Below, piece by piece: positions 1 through 8,261 of a stretch of DNA of 64,000 nt. A program made the position numbers and the translations under genes. The notes beneath the pieces were generated by a model. The model saw nothing but the letters and a program-made list of their open reading frames with translations, was not told the origin of the DNA and did not search any database. Source of the stretch: Massilia sp. METH4 (lineage in GTDB: Bacteria > Pseudomonadota > Gammaproteobacteria > Burkholderiales > Burkholderiaceae_D). How positions within the stretch are numbered: position 1 is the stretch's first letter; the number at the start of each line of letters is the position of its first letter. The DNA lies in NCBI RefSeq assembly GCF_037094685.1, contig NZ_CP146614.1:4960001-5024000 (forward strand), in the 5' to 3' direction.

Positions 1-58
1 CGCGCCGTCGCTCTGCTACGATTCGAAAATTTTGACTCTTTCATAAGGACTTGCCGGG

Positions 59-2500
59 ATGCCCATGCTGCCGAATCTTCGCCTCACCCCGCTGGCACTG
101 ACCATCGCGCTGCTGGCCGGCCATGCCGCCGCCGAACAGCGCAGCCTCTCGCAGGGCTGGCTGTTCGAACGCGGCGCGGTGCAGGGCGCGGAACAGCCGG
201 CCTTCGACGATGCACGCTGGCGCAAGGTCACGGTGCCGCACGATTATTCGATCATGGACAAGCCCGATGGCTCGCCGCCCTTCGACGCGAAGGCAGTGGG
301 CGGCCAGGACTCCGGCTATCTGCCGGGCGGCCAGGGCTGGTACCGCAAGCACTTCGTGCTGGACGCGGCGGATGCTTCGCGCGTGCTGCGCCTGAACTTC
401 GAAGCCGTCTACATGGATGCCGACATCTGGTTCAACGGCGAGCACGTGGGCAGGCATCGCTACGGCTACACCGCGTTCACGCTGGACCTGACGGGCAAGG
501 CCAAAGCGGGCGACAACGTGATCGTCGTGCGGGTGAACCACGTCGACCCCTCGTCGCGCTGGTATGCCGGCTCGGGCCTGATCCGCCCGGTGATGCTGGA
601 CCTGCTGGACCCGGTGCACGTGGCGCCCGACAGCGTCTTTGCCAGCACGCGCTTCGCATCGGCCGAGCGGGGCGAAGTCGACGTGCGCGCGGCGGTTGTG
701 AACCGGTCGCTGTCCGCCGCGAAAGTCGAGGTGACCTCGCAACTCGTGGCAGGGGATGGCACGGTGGCTGCACGGGAGCGGCTGTCCGTGACGATCCCGG
801 CACGCGGCAAGGCCGATATCGATCACCGCCTGACGGTCGCCCGGCCGAAACTGTGGTCGCCCGACGCGCCGAACCTGTACACGCTGGTACAGGAAGTGCG
901 TGTCGGCGGCGTGCTGAAGGACACGCGGCGCACCCGTCTCGGCATTCGCACCGTCACGGTCGATGCCGAAAACGGCCTGCGCATCAACGGCAAGAAGTTC
1001 GTGCTGAAGGGCGGGAACATCCATCACGACAATTACATGCTGGGCGCGGCCGGCGCACCGGATGCGGACCGCCGCAAGGTGGAGCTGATGAAGGATGCGG
1101 GCTACAACGCCATCCGCAGCAGCCACAACCCGGCCAGCCAGGCGACGCTGGACGCGGCCGATGAGCTGGGCGTGCTCGTCATCGATGAAGCCTTCGACAT
1201 GTGGCGCAAGTCCAAGCGCGATGCCGACTACTCGCGCTTTTTCGAAGAGAACTGGAAGCAGGATATCGACAGCCTCGTCATCAGCGGCCGCAACCACCCC
1301 AGCGTGATCTTCTGGAGCGTGGGGAACGAGATCCCGGAGCAGGCGTCCGCTGAAGGCGTTCGGACGACTCGCGAGCTGGCGGCGCGCATCCGCCTGCTGG
1401 ACACGACCCGGCCCGTGACGCAGGGTGTGAACGTCGACAGCCCCGACAATGCTCCAATCTTCGCCGAGCTCGACGTGGCCGGCTACAACTACCGTGCCCA
1501 CCTGTTCGGCAGCGATCACGCCACGCACCCCAAGCGGGTGATGTACACGTCCGAGTCGACATCGAAAGACGCGTTCCGCTATTGGGAACCGGTGGAGACG
1601 ATGCCCTGGGTGATCGGCGATTTCGTGTGGACGGCCGTCGACTACATCGGCGAGACCGGCATCGGCTGGATGGGTTATTCGAAGGACTGGAAGCAGCTGG
1701 GCCAGTATCCCTGGCACCTCGCCTACTGCGGCGAGATCGATGCGACGGGCCGCAAGCGCCCGGCCGCCTACTACCGGCAGGTGCTGTGGAAGAGCGGCAT
1801 CGACCCGGTGGCGGCCTTCGTGGAACAGCCGGCCGGCACGGAAGACTTGCCGGACCGCGAGTACTTCAAGGAGCACCCGGAGCTGGACTGGTCGCTGCAC
1901 GACCTGCACCCGAGCTGGACGTGGAAGGGGCAGGAGGGCAAGCCGCTGAAGGTATCCGTGTATTCGGAGCATCCGGAAGTGGAACTCTTCCTGAACGGGC
2001 GCAGCCTGGGGCGGCGGCCGGTCGGGCGGCAGACGGAGTACAAGGCTTTGTATTCGGTGCCGTACGAGGCGGGGCGGCTGGTCGCCGTCGGCTACCGCGA
2101 TGGCAAGGCGACGGACCGCTGGGAGCTGCGCACCGCCGGCGCGCCCGCTTCGGTGAAGCTGTCGGCCGACCGGCGGCAGGTGCGGGCGAATGGCGAGGAC
2201 CTCGTGTACGTGACGGCGGAACTGGTCGATGCCGATGGGGTGCCCGTGTATTCTCGCGATGGCGACCGGAAGTTTCGCGTGTCCGTGAAGGGGGCGGGTA
2301 CGCTGGCCGGGGTGGGGAATGGCAATCCGATGGATGCTTCCAGCTTGCAGTCGGGGGAGCGGAGTACGTTCCATGGGCGGCTCGTTGCGGTCGTGCGGGC
2401 GGGTGTGGAGGCAGGCCCGATCGAGGTGGAGTTTGCCGGCGAGGGGATGGTGACGCAACAGATGTGGGTCAATGCAACCCACCACGGCGACGCGAGATGA
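59..2500 (+). CDS. Exported glycoside hydrolase family 2 (beta-galactosidase-like)
   Basis: 813 residues with an N-terminal signal peptide ending near AGHAAA (about residue 25). The order is GH2 sugar-binding domain (about 25-190), immunoglobulin-like domain, TIM barrel (about 300-580), a DUF4982-type module (around WTWKGQEGKPLKV, then VELFLNGRSLG), and a C-terminal beta-sandwich. The acid/base Glu is E424 in the motif FWSVGNE; E499 in MYTSES is the likely nucleophile. The family hydrolyses terminal beta-linked galactose or related sugars; the exact substrate cannot be read from sequence. The ATG at 59 follows AAGGA. With the PL26-like, second GH2 and PL11 genes in this window it fits rhamnogalacturonan side-chain removal in the periplasm (inference). 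Confidence 0.93.
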   Translation: MPMLPNLRLTPLALTIALLAGHAAAEQRSLSQGWLFERGAVQGAEQPAFDDARWRKVTVPHDYSIMDKPDGSPPFDAKAVGGQDSGYLPGGQGWYRKHFVLDAADASRVLRLNFEAVYMDADIWFNGEHVGRHRYGYTAFTLDLTGKAKAGDNVIVVRVNHVDPSSRWYAGSGLIRPVMLDLLDPVHVAPDSVFASTRFASAERGEVDVRAAVVNRSLSAAKVEVTSQLVAGDGTVAARERLSVTIPARGKADIDHRLTVARPKLWSPDAPNLYTLVQEVRVGGVLKDTRRTRLGIRTVTVDAENGLRINGKKFVLKGGNIHHDNYMLGAAGAPDADRRKVELMKDAGYNAIRSSHNPASQATLDAADELGVLVIDEAFDMWRKSKRDADYSRFFEENWKQDIDSLVISGRNHPSVIFWSVGNEIPEQASAEGVRTTRELAARIRLLDTTRPVTQGVNVDSPDNAPIFAELDVAGYNYRAHLFGSDHATHPKRVMYTSESTSKDAFRYWEPVETMPWVIGDFVWTAVDYIGETGIGWMGYSKDWKQLGQYPWHLAYCGEIDATGRKRPAAYYRQVLWKSGIDPVAAFVEQPAGTEDLPDREYFKEHPELDWSLHDLHPSWTWKGQEGKPLKVSVYSEHPEVELFLNGRSLGRRPVGRQTEYKALYSVPYEAGRLVAVGYRDGKATDRWELRTAGAPASVKLSADRRQVRANGEDLVYVTAELVDADGVPVYSRDGDRKFRVSVKGAGTLAGVGNGNPMDASSLQSGERSTFHGRLVAVVRAGVEAGPIEVEFAGEGMVTQQMWVNATHHGDAR

Positions 2501-2954
2501 ATAAACTTCTTCTACCGTCGTCAGGAACGCACGGGCAAGCGCCGTAAGAGGAGAGCGTGTAGATGAAGAATGGCTCCCGCCCCTATAAGCCCAATGATGC
2601 GAGCATGGCCGTCGTGTATGTACAGAATAACATGGCCAATTAATCACATTCGATAGAGCTAGAGATAAACCTTGCAGAAGAAAGGTATTGCTAGCGGGAT
2701 CGCAACTATATATTCTAGCTATTGGGGTCGACTGTTGTTGAGGCGCGCGTCAGCGGTCACTAGCTATCGTTTTGCAATCAAACTCCCTGCTCTTCGTGCA
2801 CTCTTCTTTACGACAATTTAAAAAACATTGGTTGACCAGTGAGCGCGTTGCGCTTAGTCTTGGTTGTTGAGCATGACATACCAATGGTGAGTCCAGCCAC
2901 TGCGCATTGCGTTTGTTTGCGGCCGGTTGCCATCGATCCTTTTCACTTCTAACC
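2501..2954. other. Gene-free, AT-rich stretch
   Basis: No convincing gene. Base composition is visibly more AT-rich than the flanking genes and stop codons are frequent in all frames. A 26-codon ORF at 2563-2643 follows a purine-rich AGAGGAGAG, but it resembles nothing I recognise and may be a relic. The stretch leads into the orphan gene at 2955 and looks like a decayed insertion. Confidence 0.5.
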
Positions 2955-3608
2955 ATGGATATTGCCTCCATGAGTGAAAATCATTCCGAGCCGGGTAGCG
3001 AGCAGGGCGCGGGCGGGCAGGACGCTGCCGACGGTTACGACCCCGCGGTGATCAGGGGCGCCGAAGGGGGCGGTGCAGCAGCCACAGCGCCGCAGACCTC
3101 AGCGCCGCAGAGTGCCGTACCCCAAGGTACCAGGCCGCAAGGCGTGGCATCGAAGTTTGCCGATGCTTTGCTCTATGGCGTGCTTGGCGACATAATTATT
3201 GACATCATCAAGCCGGAAAGTGGATGGGATGTCTATGTCCAAAAAGTGGGTGAAATACTGAGCAGTGTCCCTTTTCTCCAACTGGCTACCCATCGCGGAT
3301 TGAACCCGGAGGAGCCTGCCGCCGCTCAGGAATACGGTAACTGGATTCACTCCTCGGTCGTTTTGCTCGCCTCCGCACACCTGAACCGCTCAGCGCTGAA
3401 GGAAATTGCTGACCGCCTGGATTCAACAATGGAGGAGGTCGCGGAATTGATCGCCCGATTCCTTCTGGACGAGACACGATTCCGGAAAGACGCCGATTAC
3501 GACTTTCTCGATTCGTTTATTGAGGCGTACCTCTTCGCCCAGGTACTGGACCGAACGTTGCCGCCGAGGGAGGCTAATCGTATAAGGGCGCTGAGGCGCA
3601 AAATCTGA
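2955..3608 (+). CDS. Orphan hypothetical protein
   Basis: 217 residues from the ATG at 2955; an in-frame TTG at 2907 would add 16 residues but has no clear ribosome binding site. Residues about 1-55 are low complexity and rich in Gly, Ala, Gln and Pro. The rest looks folded and mostly alpha-helical, with a hydrophobic stretch (LLYGVLGDIIIDIIK) and many charged helices, ending in RIRALRRKI. I do not recognise the family. There is no signal peptide. Codon use and composition are less GC-rich than the neighbours, the gene sits alone in an AT-rich patch, and this suggests acquisition by transfer. Confidence 0.6.
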   Translation: MDIASMSENHSEPGSEQGAGGQDAADGYDPAVIRGAEGGGAAATAPQTSAPQSAVPQGTRPQGVASKFADALLYGVLGDIIIDIIKPESGWDVYVQKVGEILSSVPFLQLATHRGLNPEEPAAAQEYGNWIHSSVVLLASAHLNRSALKEIADRLDSTMEEVAELIARFLLDETRFRKDADYDFLDSFIEAYLFAQVLDRTLPPREANRIRALRRKI

Positions 3609-3753
3609 TCGATTGCGAGGTCAGTTGGCACGATAGTGACGTCTATCCGCTACCCGATGTATGACAGGGAGCGGACGGCAGTCATTAAGCGGCCGAGCAG
3701 TATCGATGATTTTTTATCCTGGCGGCGTTAATTCCCGACAGTGAGCTTCGCGA

Positions 3754-6207
3754 TTATCTCGCCCGATACCGGCATACCGCCTCCAGGAACCTGAACCGCC
3801 GGTCATCGAACGACCCGAGGTGCCCCGTGCCAGCCTCGGCCCCGATCGGTTCCGAGCGCTGCGTCGCCCACACGGCATTGGCCGCATCCGCCACGCAGGC
3901 GATCAGGACGGAGGGGCGGGGCAGGTCGCCCGACTCGTCGCCGTCCAGGTAGCGATACTGCCCCGAGAGCTCCTCGGCGGCCGCGGCGAAGTCGCCTTCC
4001 AGGGCGGCGATCGACGGGTCTTCCTCCAGCGTGACGAACACATCGATGGCGCCATCGTCCTTCAATGTCACGCCAAACTTGCACAGCAGGGCCAGCTGCA
4101 CGACATTGACGAGCACCTGCTGCCGGACGAATTCGTGCAGGTAGGGCCATAGCTCGGCGCGGTCCGGCGCGGCGTTCAGCGAAGCCATCAATGCCTTTCC
4201 GCGCAAGAACGCCACGCGGCATTGCTGCCGGGTGCGTACGTGGGGCGCGGGCGCTACCTTGCCGGACGAACCGAACGCCGCCACGAAGCACACGTGCGAC
4301 GCGACCGAGAATAGTTCGCCTTCGAGGCGCACTGCGGTGGCGGGTGGCACCGCCGCGGCCGTCTCGCCGCCGGCGAGGCTCTGCGCTTCCTGCCTCCACT
4401 CGTCCAGACCCTGCCGGGCCCCCTGCAATTCCTCGGCCGTCAGCGCGCGCAGCTTCATCACATGCGCGCGCAGGTACAGCGCTTCGAGGCGCTTGGCCGA
4501 ACGTGCGGGGCCGGGCGCTTCCTGCTCCGCGATCGAGAGGGCGAGTTCCGCGCAGCCCTGCGCGCTGCGCAGCAGCCGGTGCGCCAGCGCCCACAGCGCG
4601 TAGCACAGGAATTCGGTGTAGTGGGACGGGTCCTCGTTCGTGACGGCGAGGATGGTGCCGGCGCCCATTGGGCTTTCCTCCACCTGGCCGAAGGCGCTCC
4701 GGTGCACGAAGCGATACAGGTCCTGGGCCAGGCGGCGCGCCTTGGGGTAGCCATCCAGCAGCAGCGGCGGCAGGTTGCGCTGCACCACGCCGGCCTGGTC
4801 GGCCTTCTTGAAACCCAGCAGCGTGACGGAGCGGGCGAACGCCTGCCAGGCCTTCACGGAAAGCCGCTGCATGAAGCCTTCCAGCGCTTCCAGGCCGAGA
4901 CCCTGCTGCTGCAGCTCGGCGATCGCGGCGCTCACGCCGTCCGCCCGGCTGTGCTCGCCGAACAATTGCCTGCCTTGCCACGAATCGATCAGCCGCGCGT
5001 GCTCGCCGCGCACGCGCCCCAGCGTCTCGCCGATCTTGTTGTAGTCGCCTTCGCGGATCGCCTGGGCCAACGACAGGCGCATGGCGTCGAGGAAGTTGAT
5101 CAGCGAGGAAGCGCTGACGCCGGAAGCGCCCGGCGGCGCCAGCGCGCTGTCCGTGCCCGACGATTGCACGTATTCGTCCATCAGCCGGTGCCCCAGCAGC
5201 GAAAGGGGGCTGAATACCACCCGGTCCAGGTCCGCCAGGCCGAGGTCCTTGATCGCGCGCGGCAGCAGCTGGGAGCCGGTGATCAGCAGCAGGCGGCCCA
5301 CGCGCCGCGGGCCCTGGGCCGTCTCCAGGTAATAGGCGTCGCGGTCGAGCTGCTCGTTCAGCCACGCCAGGTGGGCGAGCACCACGGCGTCGCCCTGCAT
5401 CGTCAGCTTGCGGGCCGGCGTGTGGATCGTGTCCAGCTGCGTCATGCGCTGCAGCAGGCGGGCGGCGAGCCGGCTGACCGGGGCGATGTATTTGCCGTCG
5501 GCGGTGACCGGCGAGGGCAGGGCCGATGGCGAGCCGTCCCCGTTTTGCAGGGCCAGCCGGTCCAGGTGCTTGACGCGGTCGGCGGCGGCCAGCAAGTCGA
5601 AGCGGAACAGCTTGCCGATGGCGCCGTCGCCGCGCAGGCTGGCGTGGATGTCGTTCAACAGCGCATTGATGTCGGCCGCCGCAGCCGGGGCGGCCGCCGT
5701 GCCGTGCTCGACGATCTGGGCCGCGTCGTGCAGGCGCTCGCGGCTCACCAGGGTGACTTCGCTGGCCGAGCGCTTCAATTGCAGCGTGATCGTTTCCCAG
5801 TCGCGCAGCTTGCGCATCGCTTCCTCGCCGGCATCGGTAAGGATTTTTTGCAGCTCGATCGCATGGTCGCCGATCAGGAGCGGCGCGCAGTCCGGCTGCA
5901 ACTGGAAGAAGATCAGGTTGCCCAGGAATTCCACGAGCTTCGACTCGAGTAACTGCAGCTCCCGGTCCTCCAGGTGGCGCGCCTCGCCGTCGTAGCGCAG
6001 CAGGGCGCCGTAGTGGTGCAGCTTGTCCGGCGCCATGAACATGTACACCACGTCGGAATCGACGGCATACAGGTTCAGCCGGCCGTCCGTCGCGCCCTCG
6101 GCCACGGAACTGTGCCAGATGTCGTGCATGTCGCCGATCAGTTCCTTCAGGCGGTGCTCGGCGCCATGGACACGCTGCTGCACGTCGGCGGGGTTGGCGG
6201 GGCTCAT
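3754..6207 (-). CDS. Large unknown protein, third gene of a coupled operon
   Basis: 817 residues, cytoplasmic (no signal peptide or membrane segment). The start is set by an ATGA overlap with the stop codon of the upstream gene (6204-6207). The protein is helical throughout. Residues about 1-110 contain a conserved-looking block with Trp/His (DMHDIWHSSVAEG) and aromatic-rich VVYMFMAP. The middle (about 300-560) carries many Leu/Arg-rich helices, and the C-terminal part has Cys-containing segments (SHVCFVAAF, LIACVADAA). I recognise no catalytic motif and no known family. The overlap with two other unrecognised genes implies one transcript and a shared function or complex. Confidence 0.8.
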   Translation of the reverse strand: MSPANPADVQQRVHGAEHRLKELIGDMHDIWHSSVAEGATDGRLNLYAVDSDVVYMFMAPDKLHHYGALLRYDGEARHLEDRELQLLESKLVEFLGNLIFFQLQPDCAPLLIGDHAIELQKILTDAGEEAMRKLRDWETITLQLKRSASEVTLVSRERLHDAAQIVEHGTAAAPAAAADINALLNDIHASLRGDGAIGKLFRFDLLAAADRVKHLDRLALQNGDGSPSALPSPVTADGKYIAPVSRLAARLLQRMTQLDTIHTPARKLTMQGDAVVLAHLAWLNEQLDRDAYYLETAQGPRRVGRLLLITGSQLLPRAIKDLGLADLDRVVFSPLSLLGHRLMDEYVQSSGTDSALAPPGASGVSASSLINFLDAMRLSLAQAIREGDYNKIGETLGRVRGEHARLIDSWQGRQLFGEHSRADGVSAAIAELQQQGLGLEALEGFMQRLSVKAWQAFARSVTLLGFKKADQAGVVQRNLPPLLLDGYPKARRLAQDLYRFVHRSAFGQVEESPMGAGTILAVTNEDPSHYTEFLCYALWALAHRLLRSAQGCAELALSIAEQEAPGPARSAKRLEALYLRAHVMKLRALTAEELQGARQGLDEWRQEAQSLAGGETAAAVPPATAVRLEGELFSVASHVCFVAAFGSSGKVAPAPHVRTRQQCRVAFLRGKALMASLNAAPDRAELWPYLHEFVRQQVLVNVVQLALLCKFGVTLKDDGAIDVFVTLEEDPSIAALEGDFAAAAEELSGQYRYLDGDESGDLPRPSVLIACVADAANAVWATQRSEPIGAEAGTGHLGSFDDRRFRFLEAVCRYRAR

Positions 6208-7055
6208 TGCCGCGCTCCCGCCGCGAAGACATGGCTCCACGCGGCCGGGAAGCCGACCGGCAGGGCGGGCGCGCTGTGCACCGGTAGTTCGTCGTCGGGC
6301 GTGGCCGCGTCGCCGGGGCCGAAGATCATGTCGTAGGTGGCCCGGACGTCGGCCGCCGTCGCACGGTCCAGTACCGGTATGTCCTCCGCGAGCCGCTTGA
6401 CCAGTTGTGCGATCCGCTCGTGCTGCACCCCCGTGTGCGCCAGCGGGTACAGGGCGAGTACGAACTGGTGGCGCAGGGCGCGCACGTCGTCGGGCGTGAA
6501 GATCGCGGCATGGCCGTCGCGGAACAGCAGGTCCCAGGCATCGCACAGCGGTTCAGCCGCGTTGAAGGGCCGCACGGCCTGCACCAGGCGCAGCAGGTCG
6601 TGCAGCGCGGCCAGGAATTCGTCCGGCGCGTGCATGTGGTCGGTCGAGCGCTGTACCAGCAGCTTCAGCGCCAGCGCGATGCCGTTTTCCAGGCACACGC
6701 CGAGGCAGACGTGGCCTGTGCCGGGCCCGCCCGGATCGGGCGAGGGCCGGTAATTCGGGTCGGGCACCGCATCGAGTTCGCGGCACAGGCGGGCGATCGA
6801 GTCGATGTGATCGAGGTCCTCGCGCGCCGTGCCGACCAGGTGCGCCACCGGCGCGAAGGCCATGGGGCGGCGCACCTCGAATTGCCAGCCCAGGATCGCC
6901 TTGCCGATCCATTGCGCCATGGTCGCTTCCAGCCGGCGCTCGTAGTGGCTGCGCCAGTCCCAGCCCGTCACGGCCCGGTCGCCGGGGAAGTGCTCGGGAT
7001 CGGTCCAGCGTGCGCACAGCAGCAGCACGTCGTGGGGCAGGCAGCGGTGGTTCAT
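6204..7055 (-). CDS. Unknown protein, second gene of a coupled operon
   Basis: 283 residues without signal or membrane segments. Both ends overlap neighbours by four bases (ATGA at 7052-7055 and again at 6204-6207), the hallmark of translational coupling. It is rich in Trp, His and Asp near the N-terminus (LLLCARWTDPEHFPGD, TGWDWRSHYERR). The middle is Pro/Gly rich with two Cys (GHVCLGVCLENG), followed by a helical C-terminal half. I do not recognise a family. The N-terminal block could be a nucleic-acid or nucleotide-binding surface, but nothing in the sequence proves it. Confidence 0.78.
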   Translation of the reverse strand: MNHRCLPHDVLLLCARWTDPEHFPGDRAVTGWDWRSHYERRLEATMAQWIGKAILGWQFEVRRPMAFAPVAHLVGTAREDLDHIDSIARLCRELDAVPDPNYRPSPDPGGPGTGHVCLGVCLENGIALALKLLVQRSTDHMHAPDEFLAALHDLLRLVQAVRPFNAAEPLCDAWDLLFRDGHAAIFTPDDVRALRHQFVLALYPLAHTGVQHERIAQLVKRLAEDIPVLDRATAADVRATYDMIFGPGDAATPDDELPVHSAPALPVGFPAAWSHVFAAGARQ

Positions 7056-8023
7056 GACAGGGCCTCGGTCAGTTGGCGCACGATGCGCTCGATGGGCTCG
7101 GGCGTCATGCGCTTCAGGAAATAGTCGTGGTCGGTTTCCGGCACGCTTTGCACCGCGCCGAGGTAATGGGCGGTCACGGCGTCCAGCGGCACCGTGAACG
7201 GTTCCATCACCATCTCGGGCACGCCGTCCAGGCAGGCCTTGCGGCGCGCGGCCAGCACGGCCAGGTTGACGGTACGGCCCCAGTCGGCGCTGCACACGGG
7301 CCCGTCGTATGCCATGCGGAAGCGCGGGCCGCCATTGCATGCGCCATGCGGGCGGCGCCGCACCAGCCGGGTGCCCGCGGTCCAGGCGGCCAGGTCCAGG
7401 TCGAGCCGGATCAGGTGGTGGCCGGGCACGAGGTGGGACAGGCCGATCATGTCGCGGTAAAAGTCCGGCAGCGCCTTCTTCATGTGCCGCTGCCGGCGCA
7501 TCAACTCGGCCCGCGGCGCCAGCCACACGCAATGGCCGCCGAAGCGCACCTTGCCGCTGTCGACGTCTTCCTTCCAGCGGCCGCTGTCCACATAGTCGCG
7601 TACGGCGTGAACGTGCTCCGGCGCGATCTCCGTGCTGCCGGTGCCGTCGAGTTCGACGGGCATCGGCACGGAGAGGCGCGGTCCCGTGGGGCGGCGGTCC
7701 AGTACCGACGTGTAGAAGCGGCCGTAGGTGGTGACGCGGGACAGTACGTTCCAGGCCGCGCCGGCATCACGTCGCAGCCGCGGTTCGGCCGAGTGCCGCC
7801 ACAGGCCGCGGCTGACACAGCGCCCGCCAAGGTCGTCGACGAGCTCGTCCGGCGTGGCTCCCTCGCCGGGCGCGCCGGTGAGCGCCGCCGCCAGTTCGCG
7901 GCACACTTCGCGCAACGGGGCGGCATCGAAGCCGCTGTCGAGCGTGTCCTTCAAGTTCACGAGGAAAATGCGGCCGCGGCCGCTTTTGGCGAGCCGGTCG
8001 AGCAGGTGGGCCACCGTCGTCAT
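7052..8023 (-). CDS. Unknown protein, first gene of a coupled operon
   Basis: 323 residues. The ATG at 8023 is preceded by a good Shine-Dalgarno (GGAAGGAG), so translation of the operon starts here; longer upstream frames lack such a site. The N-terminal part has alternating hydrophobic and basic residues (GRGRIFLVNLKDTL). The middle holds a basic segment (RRQRHMKKALPDFYRDM) followed by HLVPGHHLIRLDLDLAAW, and a further segment has Trp and Cys (PVCSADWGRTVNLA). No known domain recognised. Its stop overlaps the start of the next gene by ATGA. Divergently transcribed from the PL26-like lyase at 8262, with about 240 bp between. Confidence 0.8.
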   Translation of the reverse strand: MTTVAHLLDRLAKSGRGRIFLVNLKDTLDSGFDAAPLREVCRELAAALTGAPGEGATPDELVDDLGGRCVSRGLWRHSAEPRLRRDAGAAWNVLSRVTTYGRFYTSVLDRRPTGPRLSVPMPVELDGTGSTEIAPEHVHAVRDYVDSGRWKEDVDSGKVRFGGHCVWLAPRAELMRRQRHMKKALPDFYRDMIGLSHLVPGHHLIRLDLDLAAWTAGTRLVRRRPHGACNGGPRFRMAYDGPVCSADWGRTVNLAVLAARRKACLDGVPEMVMEPFTVPLDAVTAHYLGAVQSVPETDHDYFLKRMTPEPIERIVRQLTEALS

Positions 8024-8219
8024 CGTCGTCTCCTTCCCGGTGCCGTTCTGGCCGACGGCATCACGGCCATTGTGCGCCGATGCGGCTGGCAAGCAAAGAG
8101 CCGCGAGGTACCGGCTGTGCCGATCCAGCCACACGGCGCGGCCGGGCCCGGCAATCAATGCACTGAGCATTTTGCGCGGCTTATGGACAGTGCCGAATCA
8201 CGCCGGGTACCATCGCCGG

Positions 8220-8235
8220 CACTAATATATCAGTG
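8220..8235. promoter_or_regulatory. Imperfect palindrome in divergent promoter region
   Basis: CACTAATATATCAGTG is an inverted repeat with one mismatched pair, lying 26 bp upstream of the PL26-like gene and containing an AT-rich TAATAT that could be a -10 element. It could be an operator for the lyase gene; the evidence is only symmetry and position. Confidence 0.25.
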
Positions 8236-8261
8236 GCCGCGAGCCGCTCGACAGGAGACCC

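Noticed and set aside
2563..2643. 26-codon ORF after a purine-rich site
   Set aside because: Too short, no resemblance to known peptides, and in a region with signs of decay.
41..2647. 868-codon open frame on the minus strand over the first GH2 gene
   Set aside because: The GH2 protein on the plus strand has clear catalytic motifs and the antisense frame has no ribosome binding site or recognisable content. Long antisense frames are normal in high-GC DNA.
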